A program made the position numbers and the translations under genes. A DNA stretch of 64,000 bases from Crotalaria pallida (lineage: Eukaryota; Streptophyta; Magnoliopsida; Fabales; Fabaceae), in NCBI GenBank assembly GCA_037953625.1, contig CM075651.1, forward strand, positions 151,048,001 through 151,112,000. Reading direction: 5' to 3'. This document shows positions 1 through 9,723 of this stretch, piece by piece (positions within the stretch are counted from its first letter, which is position 1; every line of letters starts with the position of its first letter). Under the pieces are notes generated by a model that was not told where the DNA came from, ran no database searches, and saw only the letters and a list, made by a program, of their open reading frames with translations.

Positions 1-330
1 CCTAATTTTATAGGGTTTATTAAATTTGTTGTTGTTGGGATTGAAAGGAAGAGTTGCTGAGAAAGAATCTGGAACTAGAACCGTATTTGCTATTCACAAA
101 GGTAATTTTCATATTACAATTTCATTGCAATCCACAAAGAGGAAACCACAGCCAGCTTGGTGCAAATGCTACCTGGTTGAAGGAAGATCCCATATGTAGG
201 TACTACAAGCACGTAGTGACACTATTTCTTACCCCATAATTCTTAGCCAGTGCTTTATTGAACGTTGACACTTTCCCCGTCAAGGTAGGCATTGAAGGAA
301 ACTGTTGTTCTAAGCCCAAAAATAAAAAAT
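1..330. other. Unassigned left edge of the window
   Basis: A 61-codon plus-strand open frame lies at 54-239, and a GT donor-like site follows a short coding-looking stretch near 100. I recognise no protein family in it. It could be the end of a gene or transposon fragment that continues outside the window. Confidence 0.3.
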
Positions 331-331
331 A

Positions 332-602
332 CTACCTCCGTCCTTAATTATAAGGTTTTCTTGGGAGATTTCACGTCCATTAAGAAAGTGGAATAATTTA
401 GTTAATTGTATTGGAAATTGAACTTTTGATATGTATTTTCAAAATTACCCATATTAATATTATTGGGAATCTAAAAAGTGTTAAATAAATAGGGGTGTTT
501 GTGAAAAAAATAATTAATGATCATTGAAAATTGGTAAAGGGCCTTATAAATAGAGACAAAATAAAAGTGTTAAGAGGGCCTTATAATTAAGTACGGAGGG
601 AG
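332..602. mobile_element. Stowaway-type MITE
   Basis: The ends read CTACCTCCGTCC and, inverted, TACGGAGGGAG, and the element sits between TA dinucleotides (330-331 and 603-604). This is the usual Stowaway (Tc1/mariner-derived) layout of CTCCCTCCGT ends with a TA duplication. It has no coding capacity. Related copies lie near 3.9, 8.5, 26.2 and 41.2 kb. Confidence 0.8.
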
Positions 603-604
603 TA

Positions 605-739
605 AAAAGTATTGTACTATTTTAGCTTACTAAGCTACCACTACTTTCAAATTCTGCATTGCAATTTACAACTACTAATATTTATCAGTAATTAAGTTAT
701 TCCTTCTCTCTTTTATCCTAACATAAAATTAAAATTTCA

Positions 740-794
<55 letters not shown>

Positions 795-1116
795 ATCGAA
801 TTAAAGTATAAAGAACTTAAATTCTTAAACATTTGATCTTAGTCTAAGTGGAAAGGACTTGATCTTTTATCTCTCACAAACAATATTATGCAAAAAAAAT
901 TAAAGTAAAAAGAGTTTGTAAATATTAAGGTTTTGTTTTGCAAAATTTGTTCAAAGATGTGATGATTGATGAGACCGTGTTTTAAGGCGAAGGTTTCAAT
1001 GAAGTAAAGTTGTGAGGTGTACTATGCATCCGTTGTGTAAATCATACTGTACGGATAAGTGAAGGAAGTCGGCGATCCGGTAATCCGGTAAAAAAGCAAT
1101 CTTTATCATTATAGTT
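605..1116. other. AT-rich spacer with an (AT)n tract
   Basis: An uninterrupted AT dinucleotide run lies at about 743-792. I see no gene or clear element in the rest of the stretch. Confidence 0.7.
743..792. repeat. (AT)n microsatellite
   Basis: About 25 AT units without interruption, readable directly in the sequence. Confidence 0.95.
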
Positions 1117-2105
1117 TATCAAACACCCTACGTTTCCACTAAGACGTATGAGTTAATTTTTTTAAACATCCTACGTCTCACCTGAGACGTACGTATGGGT
1201 TAATTTTTTTAAATATCCCCGTAGGCGTAATTTTTTTTTTTACAAACCATACGTTAAAGCTATTACGTATGGACATTTTTATTTGGAACACCCTACGTCC
1301 TAGTACTAAATTTTTTTAAAAGTATCCTACGTCTCATCTAAGACGTATGGTTCAATATTTTTTTCTAATGCAGAGGTAATATTCTCATGTGTTGTGTAAT
1401 GTTGTACATTTTTTTAATTCATCAAACACCCTACTTCTCACTCGAGAGTGAGAAATAGGTAATAATTTATCAAACACCCTACTTCTCACTTAAGAAGTAG
1501 GTAATAAGCATACCTTTAATGTACTTTGTTTAATTTGTTTTTACGGCTGTCATTTGTTGGTGCTATTCCTGCTATCTGTTTAAGAAGTGAACATTAGGTG
1601 CAGGGTGTTATTTATTTGGTGTCTTGAATACTATGCTTTTTGTACCTTTTCTCAGCTGGTGGTAAATCTCTTACTACTTGGCTGAGGTTTTAATGAATTT
1701 TTTTTCCTATAAAAAAAAGTAGGTAATAATTTATCCAACACCCTACGTTTCAACTAAAACGTATGGGTTAATTTTTTTAAACATCCTACGTCCCACCTAA
1801 GACTTTTTTTACAGACCATACGTCGAAACTACGATGTATGGACATTTTTATTTGAAACACCCTACGTCCTAGCATGGACGTAGGTACTAAATTTTTTTAA
1901 AAGCACCCTACATCTCATCTAAGACGTATGAGTCAATGATTTTTTTTTTTTAATGCAGAGGCAATGTTCTCATGTGTTGTGTAGTGCTGTACATTTTTTT
2001 TAATTCATCAAGCACCCTACTTCTCACTTAAGAAGTAGGTAATAATTTATAATAATTTATCAAACACCTTACTTCTCACTTAAGAAGTAGGTAATAATTT
2101 ATCAA
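1117..2105. repeat. Tandemly doubled array of short palindromes (CCTACGTC family)
   Basis: Two homologous modules (about 1117-1507 and 1717-2105) each contain about seven imperfect palindromes of 24-30 bp in the same order. Examples of arms are CCTACGTCTCA/TGAGACGTA, CCATACG/CGTATGG and CCTACTTCT/AGAAGTAGG. T-rich spacers of 10-20 bp separate them. The modules were contiguous before a LINE tail (1508-1716) inserted between them. The architecture resembles subterminal repeat arrays of CACTA-type transposons, but I could not find CACTA termini, so the class is open. Confidence 0.75.
1508..1716 (+). mobile_element. 5'-truncated LINE-like retroposon tail
   Basis: A 209-bp insert ends in a short A-run and is flanked by exact 13-bp direct repeats AAGTAGGTAATAA at 1495-1507 and 1717-1729. 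The sequence before the tail (TTTTAATGAATTTTTTTTCC) is like the 3' end of many plant LINEs. Poly-A plus a long exact duplication points to target-primed reverse transcription. The family assignment is inferred. Confidence 0.75.
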
Positions 2106-2377
2106 AATGGATAAAGAAAATATAATGCAAAAGTTGCCTCCGTATATATTATCGTCATTTATCTAAGCTACAGTGATCCCCAACCAAGCTTTCATCGAAA
2201 TATCATAATGTAATAATTTTCTGCAAATAGTATAGAAAATTTACAAGGGGCTTTTGCTAACTGAAACTCACTGATGTATATACATGCACATTGAGTTGTA
2301 TGATTGCTTAAAAGTGAGGAACATCTCCGGTCAAAACAGATCTGGTTTGTTCCAGTTTGGAAGATGCGGAAGATGGT

Positions 2378-2668
2378 TTAGTGATGGGGTGTGGTCTTAG
2401 ACGCTGGCGCTGGAGGAGTGTCGGTGGATGGGGATGGTGGTGATGAAGCTGATAGCGGTGTGGTTGATGGAGGGATATCTGCCAGCGTTGAAAATGGAGT
2501 TGCCGATGGTGGCGCTGGAGGCATCGTCGGAATTACCTTAGGTGATGATGACCAGAGTTTGCTCACAATTTTACTCTTTTTTTTATTTAAATAACTAAAT
2601 AAATTAAAAAGTGGGAAACTGCCAGGAGCAAGTAAAAAATAGAGGGTGCATGCTACACCAAACCCCAA
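2378..2668 (-). other. Proline/serine/threonine-rich open frame, doubtful gene
   Basis: The minus frame runs for 96 codons. Its C-terminal half is rich in Pro, Ala, Ser and Thr (PPAPPSATPF, PPSTTPLSASSPPSPSTD), in the style of arabinogalactan or other hydroxyproline-rich proteins. There is no clean signal peptide at the apparent start and the frame on the opposite strand is also open, so this may be composition or a gene fragment. No function is assigned. Confidence 0.25.
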
Positions 2669-2751
2669 CCAAGTCCACTAAAGCCTTCACCGTGTTTTAA
2701 AGGTGATAGATATGAAACTGGTTGATTGAATTAAATCGGTTAGAGAAAAAT

Positions 2752-2849
2752 GTCTTCAGGTAGTAGTGTTGGTATTTCAAACTTCTTGCTATGTATTTCT
2801 GTACTTTTCTCATAAGTATATCTTATACTTATGTGTTTATAAAAAAAAA
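2752..2849 (+). mobile_element. Short retroposon tail with 15-bp target duplication
   Basis: A 98-bp insert ends in nine A residues and lies between exact copies of CGGTTAGAGAAAAAT (2737-2751 and 2850-2864). This is a severely truncated LINE or SINE insertion. Its internal sequence is too short to place in a family. Confidence 0.75.
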
Positions 2850-2920
2850 CGGTTAGAGAAAAATAATTGTAAAATTAACCAAATTGTGAAATAACTTGAA
2901 AATAACGTGATATCATGTTG

Positions 2921-2980
2921 GATGAGATCATTATAAGTTATACAAAAAAAGAAAGAAAGAAAGAAGATGAGATCATTATA
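2921..2980. repeat. 15-bp direct repeats around an A/G-rich insert
   Basis: GATGAGATCATTATA occurs exactly at 2921-2935 and 2966-2980, enclosing 30 bp that is almost only A and G (AAAAAAAGAAAGAAAGAAAG). It looks like a target duplication around a bare poly-A-like retroposon tail. Confidence 0.6.
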
Positions 2981-3931
2981 CATAAATTAAAATTTTCAAC
3001 AATTTAATAATACTTAAGTTTATCTTTCACCATCCTTCAAGAAGTTAGCATAGGTTGTACGTTTTCATAAGAATTTTCGTCTCTCCAGCCTCTCAAATTT
3101 ATTTTTCATGTCAATACCTGAAAACGGCTCTAAGGTTTTGATACCAGACAGGAAGTAATCTGTAATTACAATACCCAAGAAAATAAGGTCATCATATTCT
3201 AAAGTCACATCCTATATACACCACGAAACTTGAATGACAAGTTGTCCTTCTGAACTTTATTTAAAAAATTAATTGATTATTTTAATGACTGTATATTGAT
3301 GGTTTATACCATAAATTCATCCTCTATTATTCATTTGTATTTTTTTACCTAAAAGTTACCGATCATAAACATACGTATGAATGAATGGTTGATGATGTAC
3401 GAATTGTGTAAAAATAACTTTACACTTTTAATATACCATTTAATATTTTTTAAAAAAACAATAGTATCTTCACGATTTTTTTTTTAAGTGTATGATGAGT
3501 AGAAATGGTAGAGATAGAATAAGAGAAGTGATGAACGATGTAATGTAATATAAAAATACAATAATATTGTATATTTAAAATTGATGTATGTCTGTTAGTC
3601 TTATATGCATAAATAATATGTACATCCAAATATAATGTACATAACTCTATAAAATCAAGGAAAAGATAGAAAAAAAAAATTATAAGTGAAGATAAATAAT
3701 AAGCCCACCTAATTTAGTGCATGTTTGGTTCTATGGTGAGTTACCCAGAATCAATTATATATATAGAATGTTAACGCTACTAACAATTGCTTTTGTTCCA
3801 ACGTGATTTTGGGCCAAAATTAATTTTATAACGGATTACCAAACATGCTAACCTTCCTCACCTTTAACGTGATTTTATGACCTCACAATACAATATCAAA
3901 TGCATTTCTGTTATGTGACAAGTATATTATA
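2981..3931. other. AT-rich spacer, nothing recognised
   Basis: No open frame or repeat with clear boundaries. Short inverted stretches near 3400-3450 are not convincing. Confidence 0.6.
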
Positions 3932-4545
3932 CTCCCTCCCAGTGGCGGAGCTTGAAAAAAATATGAGGGGGTACAACAAATTTTATTGATATTTATACTT
4001 AAAACATTACACTTTTGACAAGTAGAAATATTCTAGCATAGTGGTGTGTTAGCTTTTAAAGCACTCAAGGATCTCAAGTTTGATTCCAACCTCCATCATT
4101 TCCTCATATTTTTTAACTTCATGACGGAAAATTGAAATGAAAAAAGAATAAATGGTAAAACGGCCACTGCTAGACTCGAACTAACGAGTTCCTGAAATAA
4201 CAAGAAGCGCAATACCACTGCAACGAGTAGAGTAGTGTTGTTAGTGGGTGCTCCTTAAAAGCTCCGCCACTGCTCCCTCCTCTCCTATATATAAGCCCAT
4301 TTGGAAGACTTCTTTTTTGTCCTTAATATAAACTTTATTTCCAATTTCCAATAGCATTAATTACTTCTTTTCCACAAACACCCCTATTTACTCAACATTT
4401 TTTAGATTTCCAATAATAATTGTATGAGTACTTTTGAAAAAGTATACCAAATATTTACATTTTCAATACCGCTAACAATATTAACAAACTTTCTTAAATG
4501 AAGTGAAATTGGTCAAATTGTGCTTATATTAGGGACCGGAGGGGG
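3932..4545. mobile_element. Stowaway-type MITE interrupted by a second MITE
   Basis: The left end CTCCCTCC (3932-3939) and right end GGACCGGAGGGGG (to 4545) sit between TA dinucleotides (3930-3931 and 4546-4547). The body (from 4273) shares sequence with the copies at 332 and 41250. The left terminal repeat is split by a 333-bp hAT-like insertion. Confidence 0.8.
3940..4272. mobile_element. hAT-like MITE nested in a Stowaway terminal repeat
   Basis: The termini are perfect inverted repeats, CAGTGGCGGAGC and GCTCCGCCACTG. The element is flanked by 8-bp direct repeats CTCCCTCC (3932-3939 and 4273-4280), the duplication length of the hAT superfamily. The inner arms carry stretches like tRNA boxes in opposite orientations (near 4040-4095 and 4165-4190), which may be coincidental. 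There is no coding frame. Confidence 0.8.
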
Positions 4546-5198
4546 TAATAATTATTGTTTTCTCCCATGTAAAGATTAAGAAAAAAGAGAAAACACATTT
4601 TGTTAAATAAATTTTTCAAACACTACATTAAAATATTTAAAAAAATTTATTTACCTAGATAAAAAATACTCCTATTGTTTTTCTTGTCACACTTATGCCA
4701 AAAGTTAAGATTGCATATTATGTGATCAATATAAAAGAATTCTAGCTTACATTTTTTTTTTCATAATTTAATCCGTTAAATAATACTTTTGCCAAATGGG
4801 TCCAAATATTCTTTCTATCAGAAATTAATAAAAGTATATACAACCACAAATTTATCTGAATATACTAGCAAAAAAACTTGAAGAGCGTGACTTTATTGCA
4901 ACGTTATGGTTTCTACCAACCTTCAGATCACAACTTTTTAAAAGAATATACGATACAAATCCAAAACTTTTTCAAATATGGAATACATACATCATTTGTC
5001 ATTTGCTTACAGATAGATAAATATAAAGCTGTGTCACAGGAACATCCACAAACACACATGACTCACGAGCAAAATATTTCTGACACCTTACCAAAATTTC
5101 ATATATTAAAGGAATAATAATCACAATGAGGCAAAAAAAAAAAAAACAATTTAAAATTCATTTATAAGTAAACATCAGATTTTATTAATTGGTCTTAC
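4546..5198. other. AT-rich spacer, nothing recognised
   Basis: A 79-codon open frame (4878-5117) has no recognisable family and AT-biased composition. No repeats with boundaries were seen. Confidence 0.5.
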
Positions 5199-6246
5199 TT
5201 TAGTGTTAAATCACAATGGATAATTGGATCTGGTTTGCATTCATCCAAATAGTTCATTTCCATGCTAAAAAAAATTATTAGGATACCTAATAAAAGCAAT
5301 CTGGAAGAATATCCAATAAATTAATAATCATTCGGTGCATTGTGAAGTTAAAAGTACAGAAAACGACCAAAGACACCACTTGGAAATCAATAACCATATA
5401 CAGCAGTAACTTATGAAAATAAAATAAGATCATGAAAGTGTTTTAAAGATGCATTCACAAAGATCTTTACAGCATTGCTAGGTAGAGTAGTTACTTGCCT
5501 GGCAATATCAAGAGCAAATCGCAAAGCTTTTGATGGGGACAAACGACTTTTATTTTGAAGATAGTTTGCTAGGTCCCCCTGAAAAAACAACATTGACATG
5601 AGCAATGAAAAGTTAGATACAAGATACTTCCCCTCATAAACACTGTATTTCTAAATGGAATTTTGCTAAACTAATTCCACTAACTTCTCTTGCCTCACTA
5701 AGATGTCATAGCTCTCATGCTCCCATGTCTCAAATCTCACCCACAAACACATCTCTGGAAAAATTGAGAGGGGGGAAGGGTAAGCTTACCTTAGCGTGAA
5801 CCTCTCTAACAATCATCATTGGTATATTTTGGGTGACAGCGCCAACAAACTGGACCACATTAGGATGTCGTACCCTTTCTAATAATGTAAGCTCATGTTT
5901 GAGAGCATCTCTGAGTGAATTTATAGAAATGGTAAAAAATTAGTGTCAAGGTTGTGTAATAAATTACAGAAACAAGCAGGCAATTTAGATCATCTACTTG
6001 ACCAAAATCACAATGAAAAGGTAGTGAATGACATATGTAATCAGCCGAAAACTTAGCCAAGCAGAATAAGCACCAAACAATCATGTTAAGTGGCAAGAAG
6101 CATACCATCCATATAAATACACTCATACAAAGATAAGGGATTGCTGAGGTGTACACATACATGATATCAAGGTCTGAATAACTCTCTTTGTCGAGTATCT
6201 TCACCGAAACCTTGGTGCCATTCCATTTAGCTACTTGATATGTTCC
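5199..6246 (-). pseudogene. VIK/integrin-linked-type protein kinase pseudogene fragment
   Basis: Four exon remnants of a plant Raf-like kinase catalytic domain remain, resembling VH1-interacting kinase (VIK) and related integrin-linked kinase homologues. In order they are 6246-6161 (GTYQVAKWNGTKVSVKILDK, with the ATP-binding Lys), 5910-5791 (HPNVVQFVGAVTQNIP), 5578-5499 (GDLANYLQNKSRLSPSKALR) and 5264-5199 (MNYLDECKPDPIIHCDL). Most splice sites survive in phase. The third exon is followed by CAG|GCAAGT, a consensus GC donor. Disabling changes are clear: one base is missing at about 5820, which brings in TGA stops, the catalytic-loop Lys after HCDL is replaced by Thr, and the N-terminal ankyrin region and the C-lobe are absent. 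The locus is therefore not expected to make an active kinase. The exact parent gene cannot be told without comparison. Confidence 0.85.
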
Positions 6247-6254
6247 CTACAAAG

Positions 6255-8498
6255 AGATTGGTCGAATATGAATGAAAAACTACACAACCAAGTAATTTTA
6301 AGATGTATTATATAGATCCAGTGAACTAAGCCCCGGTAAGTGTTGACAATTTTGGTCATATCACAAAAGCAAAATCAATTAATTGTAACAAATGCAACTG
6401 CACATTAGGCACCACCAACTATTAATACTAAAATAGTATTCACTTGAAACAAACCCGCAATAAATGCACGGGCAACAAGGAAAATCACAGTTGGCAAATG
6501 GTAGCAATACAAAAGTTTGCACAAGAAACTCACAAGTGAACAACATACTTACTTATAAATGAAATAAAAGATAATAAACTAAAATATAGCATGCTCAAGT
6601 CATATGCATGCAACACTACCATTATATCTCCTTAACATAATTCATAAAATTCATGGCAGAATCATTAAATATAAAATGCTTCTAAATAAATATAGTCAAA
6701 TTGATGTTAGACTATGAACATTTGATCCTAATGCAGCGAACACGACATTTGTATTTTATTATCAAAATGCAAAATAATCATGGCCCAATCACGATTTGAA
6801 TTGAAGGAAAAAAGCCCCACAAGAGGAAATTAGGATGAGGATTGAATTAAAGAAAACAAAAAGAGGCGGAAATAGAAAGCTAAACACTCATAGATTAAGC
6901 ACAATATTCAAAACTACTAGGCTAGAAAAAAATTATGATTTTATTTATAAGTTATTTTGCATTTTTATGAGGTATTTATTATTTATTATTTATTGTTTAT
7001 TTATTAATATGAAATAATATATTTGAGAAAATTTTAATACAAGTTAATAAATTAAAATAAAAATATTAAAATATTTTTTAAAATTAAAAAAAAAGTAATT
7101 ATCCTTCTTAATTTTTAATATAATGTAGGGAAATATACTATTATAATGAATGGAGTATATCTTGACTTCTTGTGCTCCCATGTAAACGGCCATATTCAGG
7201 CATTGATTGGATTACCACTTTTTAAAGATCTAGAAAGCAGAAAACTGTGGATTACCAGTACACTAGATTCTGAATTGTCATAAGGTGTCTGTGCTTTGGT
7301 ACCCATCTGGTTTTGGACGTTTCCAGCCATAACCATTAACCAACAGGGACAATCAACTGTCTCATTTTATATAAATATAATAAATATTCCGTATACTTAT
7401 TTTTTATTGATTGATCAATTTAAAAAATTAATAATAAAATGAAAATTATTTTTTATTTTCTTTTATATCATATCATCAATTACTTTCATATTTTTTTCTT
7501 TCGTTATTTCTCTTCCCCACATTTCTTCCATTAAAAAAAATGAGAGTATACTTTTCATATATTAATCAAAAGAAAGGTTTAGTTACATAGTTGGTGAAAT
7601 TATTCATTAGTAGGAGTATCTACTGTTAAAAAGTAGTAAAATACTAAAATGTCTATCAAAGAAATCAGAATAAAACCACTCCTCTTCATTGACTCCAACT
7701 TAAACAATCGCTTAAAACTTTAAATTCAAACAGTTAAATGACATTATCAATGTCTTATATAAGAGAGTTTTTCGGGTGTCGTTGCAAAGGAGTGAATTTC
7801 AGTGCCGTCAAATCCTTAACCAATAAAAACATGACATCTCACATAATTAGTCACGTCACCATATTTTTTATTAAAGAATTCAATTTTATCATATTGCATT
7901 TTTAGTCTTTCACATTTTAAGTAACTTTTAATTAATCTAATCAATTTAAATCAAATTAAATATTTCCAATTTTATTTGAAAAAAATTAAAATAAAAAAAT
8001 TAAGATTTGATTTTTAAAGAATTTCATCATCACCCTCATCTTTATTTTTATCTATTCATCATCAAACATTAAGCTTCATAACCAAACATCATAAAAGCAC
8101 ACAACAAACACTATACACGCACATAACAAACACGAGACCATACACGCATACAACAACCATATACACAGAGCAAATACTAGGTTGATCGTCCACCAAATTT
8201 CCATCTCATACAACAAAGTCATCGATAAAAATAATAATAATAAAAAAGTCTCATACGACAGCACCGAAATTTATTCTTTTGCACGGCACAAAAAAACTCT
8301 TCTTGTACAATAATCAAATTAAAAACATGCATGCAATACTTTATCAATCTCGCGTATGGATTTAGCTCAGGTGTTGGTCTTAACGTGTGCAAAAGGTGCC
8401 ACCGACTAAAGAGCATAAAGACCAGTGAGTTAGTTTTTCAAAACTTTTTTTCTACTATTTCACTTCTCGACTGAGGTTAAGCAAATCCCTAAAAGATA
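6255..8498. other. AT-rich intergenic DNA, nothing recognised
   Basis: Open frames here are short and AT-biased. I checked for further kinase exons upstream of the pseudogene (6.25-7.3 kb) and found none I could align. No bounded repeat was identified. Confidence 0.5.
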
Positions 8499-8500
8499 TA

Positions 8501-8774
8501 CTTCCTTCGTTCCTAAATATAAAGCCCTCTTGACAATTTTATTTTGTCCCTATTTATAAAGTTTCATACCAATTTTCAATGATCATTAATTACTCTTTTC
8601 CACAAACACCCCTATTTATTTAACACTTTTTAAATTCTCAATAACATTAATAGGGGTAATTTTGAAATTACATATCAAAAGTTCACATTCCCAATACAAT
8701 TGACTAAATTATTTCACTTTCTTAATGGACGTGAAATCCCTCAAAGAAACTATATTTAAGCACAGAGTGTGTGT
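8501..8774. mobile_element. Decayed Stowaway-type MITE
   Basis: It starts CTTCCTTCGTTCC after TA. The body shares stretches with the copy at 332, such as CCACAAACACCCCTATTTA (compare GGTGTTTGTG inverted). The right end is degraded into the following TG/TA repeat. Confidence 0.65.
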
Positions 8775-8816
8775 ATATATATACACACATATATATATAT
8801 ATACACACACACAAAC
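8774..8816. repeat. TG/TA/CA dinucleotide tract
   Basis: A mixed run of GTGTGT, TATATA and ACACAC units, readable directly. Confidence 0.85.
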
Positions 8817-9723
8817 ACTTATCTTAGCGTAAAATTTTAGTGTAAAAATTTTACATAATTATTTTTTTATATAAATTAAGATCCTTCATTTTTATTTTGC
8901 CCTCACACGAAACCCTAATTTTTTTTTCCAAACTCAAGAGTAAAAAGTTTGCTTGTCAACTTTTTTGATAAAATAAAGATTCTGATTTCTATTTTTGTCC
9001 AGGGTTCACAAAATGTCAGGGAGCCAGGAACTAGAAAATTCAACTCAGTTATATATTTCATTACATTATGCTTCACTGTTTATGTCTTTTTCCCTGATTC
9101 TTAATATGTCCTCAAATATAATATAAAGACAATCTCCATATGGAAGCTCAAATGCTCAACTCATATCAGAATAATAAAGAAAGCCAGCGCCATTGACAAT
9201 CAGAATAAAGAAGGGTAAGGTACAAATTATGGTGTCCATGTTGGAAATGGGGTGTTGTAGTTGGGGAACCAATGAACCATGGCTTCTTCCTCTGAAGCGG
9301 GAGCTTATGCGTGTGATGATTGGTCAACACTTGCTGCAGCCAAGCCTCTGTCTTAATTTCAAAGAGAGATGGTTTGGTTGTACTGTTCAATTTTTCATTT
9401 AACCTCTATTAATAAAAATGAATACATCTGCACATGACATGATTTTTTAAACAACCACAAACAACCAAAATTTCCTTGAGAAGTTCTCTTGAGAATAAAT
9501 TGTACATTTGTTTTGTTAGATTATGGACTGGCTATGCATCCAATGCCACACTTTTACGCACTATAAAAATGTTTGTGATCATTAAACACCTTACTTATGA
9601 CAAGGACCTGAACCTTTGAATTTGTTAAATCTTTGATGAATTCGTTCCTTTGTAGAGTCTCTGCATGCATACTTATGGAGGTTGGAAAGTCCTCGGGGTT
9701 TGTAGCTTCATATCTTTGTAAAT
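8817..9723. other. 3' flank of the F-box/LRR gene, no separate gene called
   Basis: This probably includes the 3' untranslated region of the minus-strand gene ending at 9724. Frames of 69-74 codons overlap on both strands at 9166-9402, a less AT-rich patch. I recognise no family in either. Confidence 0.5.

Noticed and set aside
1117..2105. CRISPR-like array
   Set aside because: Palindromes differ from unit to unit, spacers are plain A/T, and the genome is a plant.
9166..9402. A small gene in the less AT-rich patch beyond the F-box gene
   Set aside because: Frames are open on both strands, with no family match or splice context; possibly 3' untranslated sequence.
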